64,000 nucleotides of DNA, taken from NCBI RefSeq assembly GCF_902459465.1, contig NC_047062.1, positions 32,172,673-32,236,672 of the forward strand. The letters are read 5' to 3'. The number at the start of each line of letters is the position of its first letter. The stretch's first letter is position 1. The position numbers were made by a program, and so were the translations under genes. A model generated the notes under the pieces. That model was not told where the DNA came from and searched no databases. It saw only the letters and a list, made by a program, of their open reading frames with translations. This DNA comes from Asterias rubens. Taxonomy: Eukaryota; Echinodermata; Asteroidea; Forcipulatida; Asteriidae. Positions 1 through 10,000 of this stretch are shown one piece after another.

Positions 1-1258
1 TCAGGTTATCGAGTGCCATTTTTAGGAGGGCAAAGTCTTTCTCCTTTCCACTGCTGAAGGTAGGTAGTACTGGCCTTGGTATGCCATATGAAGAGGCAAT
101 CAGCATCTCCGTGGAGTTCGGCATCATCATTTGTGCTGGAGCTGGCCCCATTGGATGTGATGGAGCCGGGTACGGTTGTGCGAAGGGGTTTGGAAAAGGT
201 GGTGCCCAACCAACCGACTGTGTTGGTGCAGTCATAGGGTACGGATTGGTAACTGCCGGCTGCATGGACGGTGGTGTTACTTTAGATGGAGAATAAACAG
301 CCGGAGTGGTGACATCAACTACGTGTACTTCAGCTTTGTGCTTATGAGCTGCAGTATTGCTGTATGTAGGGAAATCACTCAAGTTGTCTATGTGAGTATT
401 CTCAGCACTGACTGTGATTGTTTGACCCTGGGTTGGTGAGTCAGACAATGTTGTTTGGTTGATAGAAGATGGGGTCACAGTTTGATGCTGTTTCTCTATC
501 TCTGGTTCTGGATCACTGTTGACCATGGCTGTGATCAGTCGTGCTTCATTTAGCTGTTGTTCCACTTCTCGCAATCTTCTTTGTCTTGATAGTCGTGTGT
601 TCAGAGACTCGCGCTGACGAAAAGCATTTCGCTCAATTTCTTCGGCACGTCTACGAGCCGCAAGGGCTTCTTCGTCTGCGTGTATCCGTGCGGCATATGC
701 CTCATCGTCTAGCCTTTGTAACTCTTCATCTGCTGATTGATCTTCCTCAATCTGGCGTTTCATCTCTTCCAGTTCAGCCTGTTTGCGTTGCTGTTTGAGT
801 TTCGCTGATTGGGAGTCACTCAGTATTGACTTGAAGGAAGATTTACTGTGACGGGACTGTCCGCTGTAGAGTGAGTTCGATGAGTGAGAACTCCTCCGTG
901 AACGAGATGTTTGTGTGGTTACAACGCTACGTTCATCTGTTCTGCCGGAAGTTGAAGGATGGTGGTCAATAACAAAGTCCTGAAAGTGGGCCGGCATACG
1001 TCTGTCCCGAGAGGACCGAGAACGGGATTGGACGGTAACAGCACTTGTCTGTAGTCCAACTGCTGCAGCTGTAGCTGTGCTGCAAACCCCGGTAGAGGAA
1101 GGTGAGGTCTCGACGATGGTGACAGTAACTGGGACTGGATGTGTACTGGTAGCTGGACTTGCAACTGGAATAGTAACACCGCCAATGGTAACTGCATGGG
1201 TATCATCAAGAGGGGTTGTCTGGTTAATGTTCTCGGTCTCCATTTCATTCGTAGCCAT
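1..1258 (-). CDS. BEL/Pao-like retroelement Gag, N-terminal part (runs off window)
   Basis: One open frame of about 419 codons on the minus strand starts at the ATG at 1258, the first after an in-frame stop at 1337-1339, and has no stop before the window edge. In order it reads: a Ser/Thr/Val-rich N-terminus; a basic stretch with RRMPAHFQDFVID; a Ser/Arg-rich stretch; a long charged helical segment rich in Glu, Arg and Gln (about residues 140-235), probably coiled coil; a Pro/Met-rich linker; then IPRPVLPTFSSGKEKDFAL at the edge. A charged coiled coil followed by 'LP-x-F-x-G...DF' is the layout of the Gag start in BEL/Pao LTR retrotransposons (DUF1759-type). This family call is from memory of the pattern. 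No protease, RT or integrase can be seen because they would lie outside the window. A host coiled-coil gene is the alternative. Confidence 0.55.
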   Translation of the reverse strand, partial: MATNEMETENINQTTPLDDTHAVTIGGVTIPVASPATSTHPVPVTVTIVETSPSSTGVCSTATAAAVGLQTSAVTVQSRSRSSRDRRMPAHFQDFVIDHHPSTSGRTDERSVVTTQTSRSRRSSHSSNSLYSGQSRHSKSSFKSILSDSQSAKLKQQRKQAELEEMKRQIEEDQSADEELQRLDDEAYAARIHADEEALAARRRAEEIERNAFRQRESLNTRLSRQRRLREVEQQLNEARLITAMVNSDPEPEIEKQHQTVTPSSINQTTLSDSPTQGQTITVSAENTHIDNLSDFPTYSNTAAHKHKAEVHVVDVTTPAVYSPSKVTPPSMQPAVTNPYPMTAPTQSVGWAPPFPNPFAQPYPAPSHPMGPAPAQMMMPNSTEMLIASSYGIPRPVLPTFSSGKEKDFALLKMALDNL

Positions 1259-2530
1259 AGCTGTAGGTCGCTGGTTCAAATACGGGCTCGAAGGACCATG
1301 AAAAGAAGGTGTACTTGAACTTTGATTTATTGGTGATCATATACCCGTGGTTGGGACTTTGGTGATTAATAGAAGTGATTCGATGATTGGATTAACCTGG
1401 ATATTTAGGAATTATTTGAGGAATTTACGTGATTAGTTTGGATTTGGACTTGTAAAATGGCGATTGGTATGATCATGGAAACATTGGAGATTTTGATTCA
1501 AGAGAGGGCGCTATAACAAAAACTGTCCTGATGCGGAGACTTTCTGACATGTGGGGTTCTTGGCCGTCACTGTCGGCTAGGTCGAGGACACTCTGTCCCT
1601 CTAGTCTCTTAGTACTCTGGCTCTGACTTTGACGTTTCCCCCGTCTTCTATCAGCTTCTGTCTGGACTCTGTACCCTGGCTTAAGTAGCCCCGTCAACAT
1701 TCCTTCACTGTCACTCACTAATACATGTATGTCAATTCTTCCATTTAAACTTCAATCCTCACTCAAGGCCATGGCTTTCAAATGCGTCGTACTCTTGGGT
1801 TGTACTGGTTGAGTCTGCTTGCCCTTATACATGTGTTAGCTGACTTTGAGCAATACCGCGTTAAACTTTGAATGATTTGCCTCAGTGGCTGAGTCTACTG
1901 AGCTTCGCCTTTGGCATAAAAATTGTATGCCAACTGATGCAAAAATCTGCATAGGAACATGCACTGCTTGATGGCCAGAGCAGAACCGCACACACCCTCT
2001 CGCTCTAAGGTTTTGATGTCAACTGACTTCACACAGCATTTGCACATAGGTTCTTTTTCACTCACTTTCTTTGTATTCAGCCACACCCTAACTAATTATT
2101 CCTGTCATTCTTCTACTATTCTAAACTAAAAACGAAGGGACAGTTACAATCAAAGTTTTGTAGCCGATTGTTTGGGCTTCGCTTTTATTGTCACTTCTAC
2201 TGCTACATTAAGCCTAGTGAAACCGTAGTTTAAGGTTTAAAGAAACATTCCACCATCTGAACAAAGTAACTAATGGTACAACAAAAAGTACTGTGTGTGT
2301 GTAACAAAGGCTGGTTCCAACAAAAGGAACATACCACATAGTTAACAGTGCACGCAACACACCACTGCCTGAGTACCTAATGATCTAAACTAGTTTGAGT
2401 TACAAGTTGTATGCTAATAAGACTGTTCCATTAAGTTGTAAAAAGGTAAGTTAGATAAGGACTGATTCATTTTATCTACAGGTAAGCAACATAATAAAGG
2501 CACAATTTAAACTACATAGTGTCATAAATA
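1259..2530. other. Non-coding stretch upstream of the Gag-like frame
   Basis: No convincing gene. The only open frame of note (1473-1718, minus, 81 codons) has basic, low-complexity composition and no recognisable domain. If the neighbouring frame is a retroelement, this could be its 5' leader or LTR, but I could not identify a second LTR or a primer-binding site. Confidence 0.3.
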
Positions 2531-2600
2531 CATGTAGCTCAGTTGGTAGAGTCAGCAGAGTAGTATGTAGGTTGCAGGTTCAAAAGGCCCTACCCACTCT
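2531..2600 (+). repeat. tRNA-like fragment (SINE head or tRNA pseudogene)
   Basis: The segment begins TAGCTCAGTTGGTAGAG, a good A-box, and has a B-box-like GGTTCAAAAGG near its end. The arms between do not pair as a tRNA should and the acceptor stem is poor. It is best read as a decayed tRNA-derived element, not a functional tRNA gene. Confidence 0.5.
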
Positions 2601-2605
2601 ACTAT

Positions 2606-2778
2606 TTAATCTTTGATCTTGTCTTTGTACCACAAAATTTAAACCTCTTCTCAAAACTTATGTTATGTCACAGCTTTTCAATGACTTATTTTGTGGTGTC
2701 TTAGTTTTGTTTTTGTTTTGTTTTGGTTTTACTGTGCCTTGGACACCCAGCAGGGTGGATATGTGCGCATTATAAGTC

Positions 2779-2811
<33 letters not shown>

Positions 2812-2820
2812 GTAGTAGTA
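2606..2820 (+). mobile_element. 5'-truncated LINE 3' end with ATT microsatellite tail
   Basis: The sequence matches the one at 14450-14660 over its length: the last codons of a reverse-transcriptase frame, a GTTTTG-rich stretch, a conserved 'CACCCAGCAGGGTGGATATG' block and a terminal (ATT)n run. Two copies ending in the same block and the same simple tail are typical of severely 5'-truncated non-LTR retrotransposons. Confidence 0.65.
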
Positions 2821-3039
2821 AACTTTTTTAAACTTAAAAATATGAATACAAAATTTAACACAAGATTATTTTAATTTTACCCAGTCAGTTTCTTTTAAGG
2901 TTTTTTCACTTAGTTTATATTTCTGAAAGTCAATGATACAAATGAAACATTTATTGATGAATTTCAATAAAAAATAAAGATCTACAGACAAACCAAATGC
3001 AATTAATAAATTAATTGTAATTACGCCTAATATTTTTTA

Positions 3040-3230
3040 ATAAAGGTACCAAACCATCCATACCAACAAGGACTGCAAGCCAAGGACTGCTAGACATTCA
3101 GTTTCCTACCTAACATCGTTAAAGACTGGAACAATCTTCCCTTCAACATAACTACCATCCGACATTGTCCGAGACAACAAAGGATTCAAAACAGCTGCTC
3201 TCGGGCACATCACCCAGCCTAAAAAGAAAC
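3040..3230 (+). mobile_element. Decayed non-LTR retrotransposon 3' coding remnant
   Basis: One forward frame reads FSFLPNIVKDWNNLPFNI, resembling the 'FFPR-x-x-x-x-WN-x-LP' block near the C-terminus of many animal LINE reverse-transcriptase proteins. Stops flank it. It is a short, old fragment. Confidence 0.45.
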
Positions 3231-3294
3231 TTGGCCTAATTAAATTATTAAATTATTAGGCTAATTAAAAGTCGATACATTTTGTTTGTTAATT

Positions 3295-3700
3295 TTAAAG
3301 GCACTGCAGTGGACACTTAAAGTATTGGTAATTACTCAATATAATTATCATAAAACCTTAATTGGTAACGAGTAATGGGGAGCTGTTGATAGTATAGATA
3401 ATATTGTGCGAAACAGCTCCATCTGAAGAAACATAGTTTTTGAGAAAGAAGTAATTTTCCATGAATTTGTTTTTGAGACCTCACTCCTCAGAATGAGATG
3501 TTGGGTTTTGAGCAACTGAAAGTACACAACTTCGTGTGACATTGACAAGGCCAGGGTGTTTTTTCTTTCAATATTATCTCGCTACCTCGACGACCAATTG
3601 AGCTCAAATTTCCACACACAAGCTTATTATTTTGTGCACATGTTCAAATACACAAAGTGAGAAGACTGGTTTGACAATTAAATTAGTGTCCAGTGTCTAG
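3295..3700 (-). mobile_element. MITE family 1 (TTAAAGGCACTGGACAC ends)
   Basis: This is one of about nine copies of a ~360-bp non-coding element in the window. It is recognised by terminal blocks related to TTAAAGGCACTGGACAC and by internal blocks 'AACAGCTCCCCATTACTCG', 'TCACTTGGTGTATC' and 'GAGCTCAATTGGTC'. This copy is in inverse orientation. Ends at TTAA suggest a TTAA-targeting DNA transposon such as a piggyBac- or Kolobok-like source. There is no transposase. Confidence 0.7.
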
Positions 3701-4324
3701 GCCTGATATTATTTAATAAAGTTCAACAAAAAAGTAAAAATTTTTAATCATACAATTGAATTACAGTTGTCAATGTATTATGTAAATATGTCATACTCAT
3801 TACGTATAAAAGAAGTTCTTTCTAGGCTTTTCTTTCCACTCAATGCTAAAGTTGACAGACCTGTGAAAAATTAAAGACGGACGAAAACGGAAAAACAGAA
3901 AACATTTTTAAAAGAAAAAAGAGTTCTCACTTTTTGGTCTCCTTTCTTGAAAACGAAGTCTGACATAAAAATAGCTTGCAATAAAACCGCTTCATTGTCT
4001 TGACGTTCTTCAAAACTCTCTGCACATTCAGTCATTGTGAGAAATTTACAACATGGCGCAGAAAAAAAGCAAACTCCTGTTGTTGTTGCCACTCAAAATT
4101 ACGCATAAAACATACACCTCCAGTTTCACGGACGTTTTGTGCTAAAGTGTATAAGTGAATGAAAAGTTGAAAATAACAACACATGCAATAATCGGGTGCC
4201 AATTTTAAATTAAGATCTTTGTGTGATAGTGAAGTCTGGGTTTTAGATTGACAACCTCTCTATTTTCATATAACGGATTTATTAATGAGAGAAGGATCAT
4301 GTTCGAGGTTGAGGTATTTTCAAG
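3701..4324. other. Intergenic DNA and probable POP7 promoter
   Basis: No gene is seen. The minus frame at 3871-4092 has no recognisable domain. The last 200 bases probably hold the POP7 promoter and 5' UTR. No TATA box is obvious at a useful distance. Confidence 0.35.
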
Positions 4325-4780
4325 ATGGCGACGCCCATGGATGAACAAAATGTGACGATCTCAACTGCTTCAACAAATCCAAACAACAACAGCAGAAGCA
4401 TCCCAAAGATTGATCAAGCAGAATTCACGCTGAGAAAGAGACTTCCTCGCCGTCTACCCAAGCGTAAAAACGACATTTACGTGTCCAATAAGACGGATTT
4501 CAAGGCCCAGGAGGCGCGATGTCATAAATTGTTGGATACGGGAGTGAATGAGGTTCACATCCACGGACTTGGTGCTGCAGTCAACCGAGCAGTTAACCTT
4601 GCTCTCCAGCTGCAGAAGTCTAATCTTGGTACATTCCAGATGTCTGTTCATACGTCCACAGTTGAACTAACGGATGATCTTGAGCCTACAGGAGACGACG
4701 CAGAGCCAACAACAAGAGACAGACACAATTCAGCCATCCATATCAAGATATCAAGGACAGAAGAAGCTCCCTCCAAATGA
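4325..4780 (+). CDS. POP7: Ribonuclease P/MRP protein subunit p20 (POP7)
   Basis: This intronless frame encodes 151 residues. POP7/Rpp20 is an Alba-fold protein that pairs with Rpp25 and binds the P3 arm of the RNase P and RNase MRP RNAs in the nucleus, for tRNA 5' and rRNA processing. The conserved core is clear: FTLRKRLPRRLPKRKNDIYV (about residues 34-53), KTDFKAQEARCHKLLD, then EVHIHGLGAAVNRAVNLAL, the Alba-type RNA-binding strand-helix, then TSTVELTDDLEPTGDD and an NNSAIHIK-like C-terminal strand (RHNSAIHIKISR). Its length is close to the vertebrate protein of about 140 residues. The first 30 residues, rich in Asn and Thr, are lineage-specific. The ATG at 4325 is in good context (AAGATGG). 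It is convergent with the COQ8 gene on the other strand. Confidence 0.95.
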   Translation: MATPMDEQNVTISTASTNPNNNSRSIPKIDQAEFTLRKRLPRRLPKRKNDIYVSNKTDFKAQEARCHKLLDTGVNEVHIHGLGAAVNRAVNLALQLQKSNLGTFQMSVHTSTVELTDDLEPTGDDAEPTTRDRHNSAIHIKISRTEEAPSK

Positions 4781-6540
4781 ATTTATTTGTCATTTGATTG
4801 ATCTGAATTCAATTGTAGGAAGGATGGAAGAACACCATCAATACGCTGGATTCCCTCCTTCTCTTTAGCTTTTGGCCCAAGCCCCACATATTGCTTCGTG
4901 AATTCAACTTGAATGAGTTGTCATGATCTTTTTTGCAAAGAAACTTTTGTCCTCCAGTTGTCAACTACCATTGCCAATGAGGTGAATGAGAGTGTATTAA
5001 AACAATTTTGTGCAACTGCAAGCTTATTTTATGAAGAATCTCCGAGCTGACAATCACATAATTTATTTATCGTCTACCACTGCCACTACCAGGTCTACGC
5101 CTTTTTATTGGGCTACCTCCAAACAAAGTTATTCATCAAGCAAGGCATTGTGACAAAACTTCAGAAACAGAACAAACAAAATCAAGATACCATCGGACCT
5201 TTGTAGCAGCTATTCCAACTGAACTGTGTTGTTGATAAACTTTCCACTCCGAGAAATTAATTTCACATCTGTGTACTTCTCAGAGTGTGATTATTGCGGC
5301 TAATCTCTGCTCAAAGAATTCATGCCTTGACTGTCATTGACTGTTGTGTTAAAATCCCTTTTGAAATTTCTTTCGTAAATGAATTGTTTTGTATTGATTG
5401 AAAGGTCCCCAGTAATAATTGCAATGAAGGTTAAAGTTTGGATAAAAATCCAGATGAATAGTTTAAAAGACACTTGACCTGGAGTTTCATCTGTGAAAGG
5501 GGAAAGCCATTTTCATTTTGCTTCCATTTGAAAGTCTTCAAGCCTGAATTTGAAGAAAGGTCTTGTTTTAAGAAAACATTTTACGTTTTAAGAAAATTTT
5601 AAGAAAAGTTTTAAGAAAATTCTTAAAACTTTGGACAATAAAATGGCTGATCAAGACTTATGATGAAACACCAGCAAATCAGTTCACATATTCTCAAAAT
5701 CAGGATTTATACATTTTTATTTCAAACTTGTTAGATTCAGATTTACATTTTTTACATAAAAATAATCTAATATTCACTATTGGTGACTTGTGAACAACTC
5801 ACTAGTAGTAAACAATACAGCAAATACTTGTTTATTTACAGTGTGGTACAATCTAGATAATAACCAAGTTAGTCTGACTTGGTAATTCTACATCAAGGCA
5901 CTCTACACCATCATCACCATTTGGTCATCGCTGCGACTCTTTGATATGACTTTCACTGAACTGGATTGTCCATAAAACATTAACACAACCAACCAGAACC
6001 AGCCCAATTTTTCTAAACCTTGATGTATTTCAATTGATGGGAAAAATCAGTCCATCTTTATTACATCACTATTATGGTATTCAATCAATTTATATAGATT
6101 TTTCGGTAGTTGTTTTGTTCAATTATTTTTCATAATTAAAGTGTACAAATAAAATGCCTGAATCAATATGACGAATCTTGTAGAAAGTTTTTGTTTCTTC
6201 TTTTTTTGTAGTAAAGTTATGAAAACATTTGTACAAAGTAACATTGCTTTGGTTAATACAAAAAATCACAAATTTGAAAGAATGTTCACAAGTCTGATAC
6301 TTTTGAAAGCAAATTTTGTAATAAAGGTCAAAGTTCACCTTCATGATTCTCGAAAACAAATGCATTGTAATTAACATAGTTCCTCACTCACACAAAGCAG
6401 TTTGTGATATTTGTTTTGAGTTTAAATAAACCAAGAATACTTTCAGGAAATCTTAAATTTTGAAATTGATGACCCACGCTTATTTTTCTCTGTAATTTTT
6501 CAGCATATAATGCAGCTAATTTGAACATTGCATTTCACAG
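4781..6540. other. POP7 3' UTR and convergent intergenic region
   Basis: No open frame of interest. An AATAAA at about 5637 (context ACAATAAAATGG) is a candidate POP7 poly(A) signal and would give a ~0.9-kb 3' UTR. TTTATT on the plus strand at several points between 5700 and 6130 could serve the convergent COQ8 transcript. Confidence 0.35.
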
Positions 6541-6544
6541 TAAG

Positions 6545-6655
6545 GTAGGGACTGAAAACCCAATCAACGTAGTGCCCTCGGCGTGATTTGAACCAGGGTC
6601 CAAGAGGTGGAAGGCGAGAGAAGATACCACTACGCCAACCCAACAGCCATTAATT
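6545..6655 (-). repeat. tRNA-derived SINE family 3, inverse copy
   Basis: The block carries 'GGGACTGAAAACCCAA' and, in reverse, the B-box GGTTCAAATC. It matches 39475-39690, 52600-52735 and 59560-59760, which share 'GGTTTTCAGTCCC' following a tRNA-like B-box. This is a short 5' fragment. Confidence 0.55.
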
Positions 6656-6689
6656 CATTGGCCTACTCGACTTTTAGAAACTAGACTCT

Positions 6690-7036
6690 GGACCAAATTT
6701 CATAGAGTTGCTTTTAAAAACACAAGAAGTAGCTAAGCAAATAATATTACACGTACAACTTAAAACTGGTATCCTGGGTTCAATTTCATAAAGCTGTTTT
6801 AGCAAAAAAATAATGCACAGCAAATTTCTTTGCTAAGCAAACAATTTGCAACAATGTGAACTTGATGTAACTTTACTTTGACTGGTAACCTGTTTCTGTT
6901 AAGCAACACTTTTCAGTGCTTAGCAAGTTTCTGTGCTTACAGGCTTTATGAAATTGGACCCAGATCATTTCTGCTATAAAGCAGAAAAATGTTAAGCAAT
7001 ACTTCCTTCTTAAGCAGCTCTATGAAATTAATTGGG
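6690..7036. mobile_element. Nested foldback MITEs (AATTTCATAGAGCTGCTT ends)
   Basis: The outer inverted pair starts AAATTTCATAGAGTTGC and ends GCAGCTCTATGAAATT. Inside it, 6775-6965 is a second foldback whose ends are TCAATTTCATAAAGC and GCTTTATGAAATTGG. The same family is at 25656-25903, and related ends start '24030' and '33750' copies. It is non-coding and lies in the 3' flank of COQ8. Confidence 0.65.
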
Positions 7037-7053
7037 GTCTGCGACAAACTTCT

Positions 7054-10000
7054 TCAATCAAACTGATACTTAGAGTAGATAACATCAAAGAGTTCCTTGC
7101 ACTGAATCTTGGCTCCTAGTTTAGTGCACAGTAGGAAAGCACCGGACATCTTTCTGTGTAGGGAGTAACTCTCCTCTGGGGGCGGAGCTAGTCTATGATT
7201 GAGCATAACTGGGAGGATGGACTGAATACGTCGAGTCGTGTCTTGTTTTGTGAAATCAAACGGCTCACTCTGTGAAAATGGCTCTCCCAGGATCATAACT
7301 GCATCTACATGCGCTTTCTGCATCACCTAGGAATAATAAACAATAACAACTGCATTTCTATACCGCCTAACACATCCAGAAGAAAGTCTCCATCACAAGA
7401 TGAAAACAAGTTTATAAAGGTGACGCATAAAACTGCAAGCTTTTTGTGAAATTTTGCATTGTTGAGATACTTCAAGTTTTCTTCCTTTGGTCATTAAAGG
7501 TAGGGTCATACATGTACTTATGCAAGTACACCAAAAACTACTGCCCACCAAAACTTAATTGGTAAGATGCTCTGCAGCTGTTGATAGTAAAAACTATTTT
7601 GAATAAGGATTCTCTTTGAAGTATTAATATGGTTTTGATCAGTTTTCACCCAATAACATTTGAATCTGAGAAACAATTCATGCACAAGTTCTGAGAGTTA
7701 GTTTCCATCCTTGAATGCAAAAAAAATGCAACAAAACTGTAATGCCATTTTATTGCCTTATTGCTTGCGACCTGTTACTAGGTCAAAAGAAGTCCTGTTA
7801 CTAGGACTGGAAGAAGGGTGCTGAGCATCCTCTTCTGCCGATCACCCCACCAAGTGTTTTGGACGACTGATTGGTTTAAGTTTTATTCTGATTCTTGGTT
7901 TAGGATGATGAAATGTCAAGTTACCTTTGACTCGTATCCGGTAAGAAATCCAAGTTTCTTTGAATATTCCAAGACATCCTCCCTGTTTCCTGATGAAGCT
8001 CCTTTGATCACCTACAAGAAAACGATAATATAATAATACCAGGTTCTTAAAGTGCCTTATCACAAAACTAAAGGGCAAGTCAAAGTGTCAGTATTTCTTC
8101 CTGGAAGGTATGTTGAGCTACATTTTAAAATGTGAGATCTATTCCTTTTTAGCTCCGGGGGCAATATGCGGCCAATCAGACCAGGAACACTGGGGCGAGC
8201 CCCTTCTCTTTATCATAAGTGCACTGGGTTCTTTTATGTGCATTACACAAGAAACAGAACAAATGGCATTACACTACATTTGAAGGACGCAGCAATAATG
8301 GTTTTAAGTGTTTAGCTTAAAGCCATTGGACACTTTGGATAAACAGTACTGTCCAAGGCCCACACTTAAGAAAATAATGAGTAAACCCACCCTTGTTTCC
8401 GCACGTTTCGCCGTGTCATGACATGTGTTTTAAATAAATCCGTAATTCTCGATATCGAGAATTTATATTGTTTTAATGTTTTCTCAAAAAGTAAAGCATT
8501 TCATGGAATAATATTTCAAGAGAAGTCTTTCACCATTACCTTCTGTAAACCCTGTAAGTTATTTGTAAATCTGTGAACTTTAAAAACAAATACTGTTCCG
8601 AAAGTGTCCAATGGCTTTAACGACACAAGTGTCATGACCGCGATTCGAACCGCCAACCCAATGACTACCAGAACTTGAATTCGATACTCTTAACCGCTCG
8701 GCCATGACACCCTCCAACCCACATCAATGACAGTGATCATTCAATGCATATTGGTTGATCCCCACTGTACATTTATTTCTCACTAGTCTCACCTTGATAT
8801 AATCATCAACAAATGATTTGGGGAAATCTCTGGAGGCTCCAAAGTCTATCAAGGCCAACTGTGAATGAAGAACACAAAAATTATTGCACTTAATTAAATA
8901 TTTCTACAATGAGAATTGAAAAACCTAGAGCCAATACATCTCCCAAAAGAGTTTCAACCACAAGTTTACTGGTCTTACTTTCTCATGATCAACACCATGC
9001 AAAACTTCAAACATCATTTAAGGAATTGATATTGACTTACCTTGCCAGTGTGTTGATTGTACAAAAAGTTGGACCAGTTTGGGTCTGTCTGCATAAACTG
9101 CCATTCAAACACTTCCTTTAAGCACAGTCTCAAGATATTCCTACAGATCTACAAGAAAAAACCACAAAGTATTTCATTAAATAAATAAGGAGAATCAAGC
9201 TTTTGTTTGACGAGAACCATCTCAAAGGTACCCATTTACCCCTGGGTGAAGAGAAGCAATAAATTACAGCTCAAGGACACAAGTGTCATGAACGGGATTC
9301 AAACCCCCACACTGAGGACTTAGCCACCAGACTTAGCCACCAATCCATTAAACCCCTGGGCCATGACACATTTTTTTAAAAGGAGAAGAATTTGTCTTGC
9401 ACTTACATCATTTCTAGTTTCCTGATCCAAGTCCACAGCCTTATCTAACGATACTCCATCCACTAACTCTGTAGTAAGTATCTGCTTCGTAGATAACTCT
9501 GGTATGACCTCTGGAACTATTAAATCAGGGTCATCTCTCAGAACATTCCTAAATCATCAGACAAATTTAAAAAGTTATGATCACTATTACTTGAATCGCT
9601 CATTAAAAGCAGACCAGGGCCCATGACAAACTCAGGTCGAAATTCACTGGTTCGGGTATGAGCAGTTTATAAAGCGATATTTCTTATCTGATCAAAGGTT
9701 AACAAGGTGTACACACAAATATGGTAAACTCTTCACAGGTTCTTGTTTATAAACTACTTACTGGAAAACAGTGTTTAATAATATCATGGAAGCAACTTTG
9801 AATCATAAAAAGTGACAAAATATATCTTCAGAAATCAAATAAGGAACAGTTGGACTTTCTCTCTGCTCTCCAGCATTTTGGTAATTTGGCACCAGCAAGT
9901 AGGCTTGTGAGTCAGGATTACTTTTCTGATGAATATACCTGAATTTACGACTCCACTCCGCTTCTCTGGTGTAATCAACTTCCCAAGCTAGCTCTCTACG

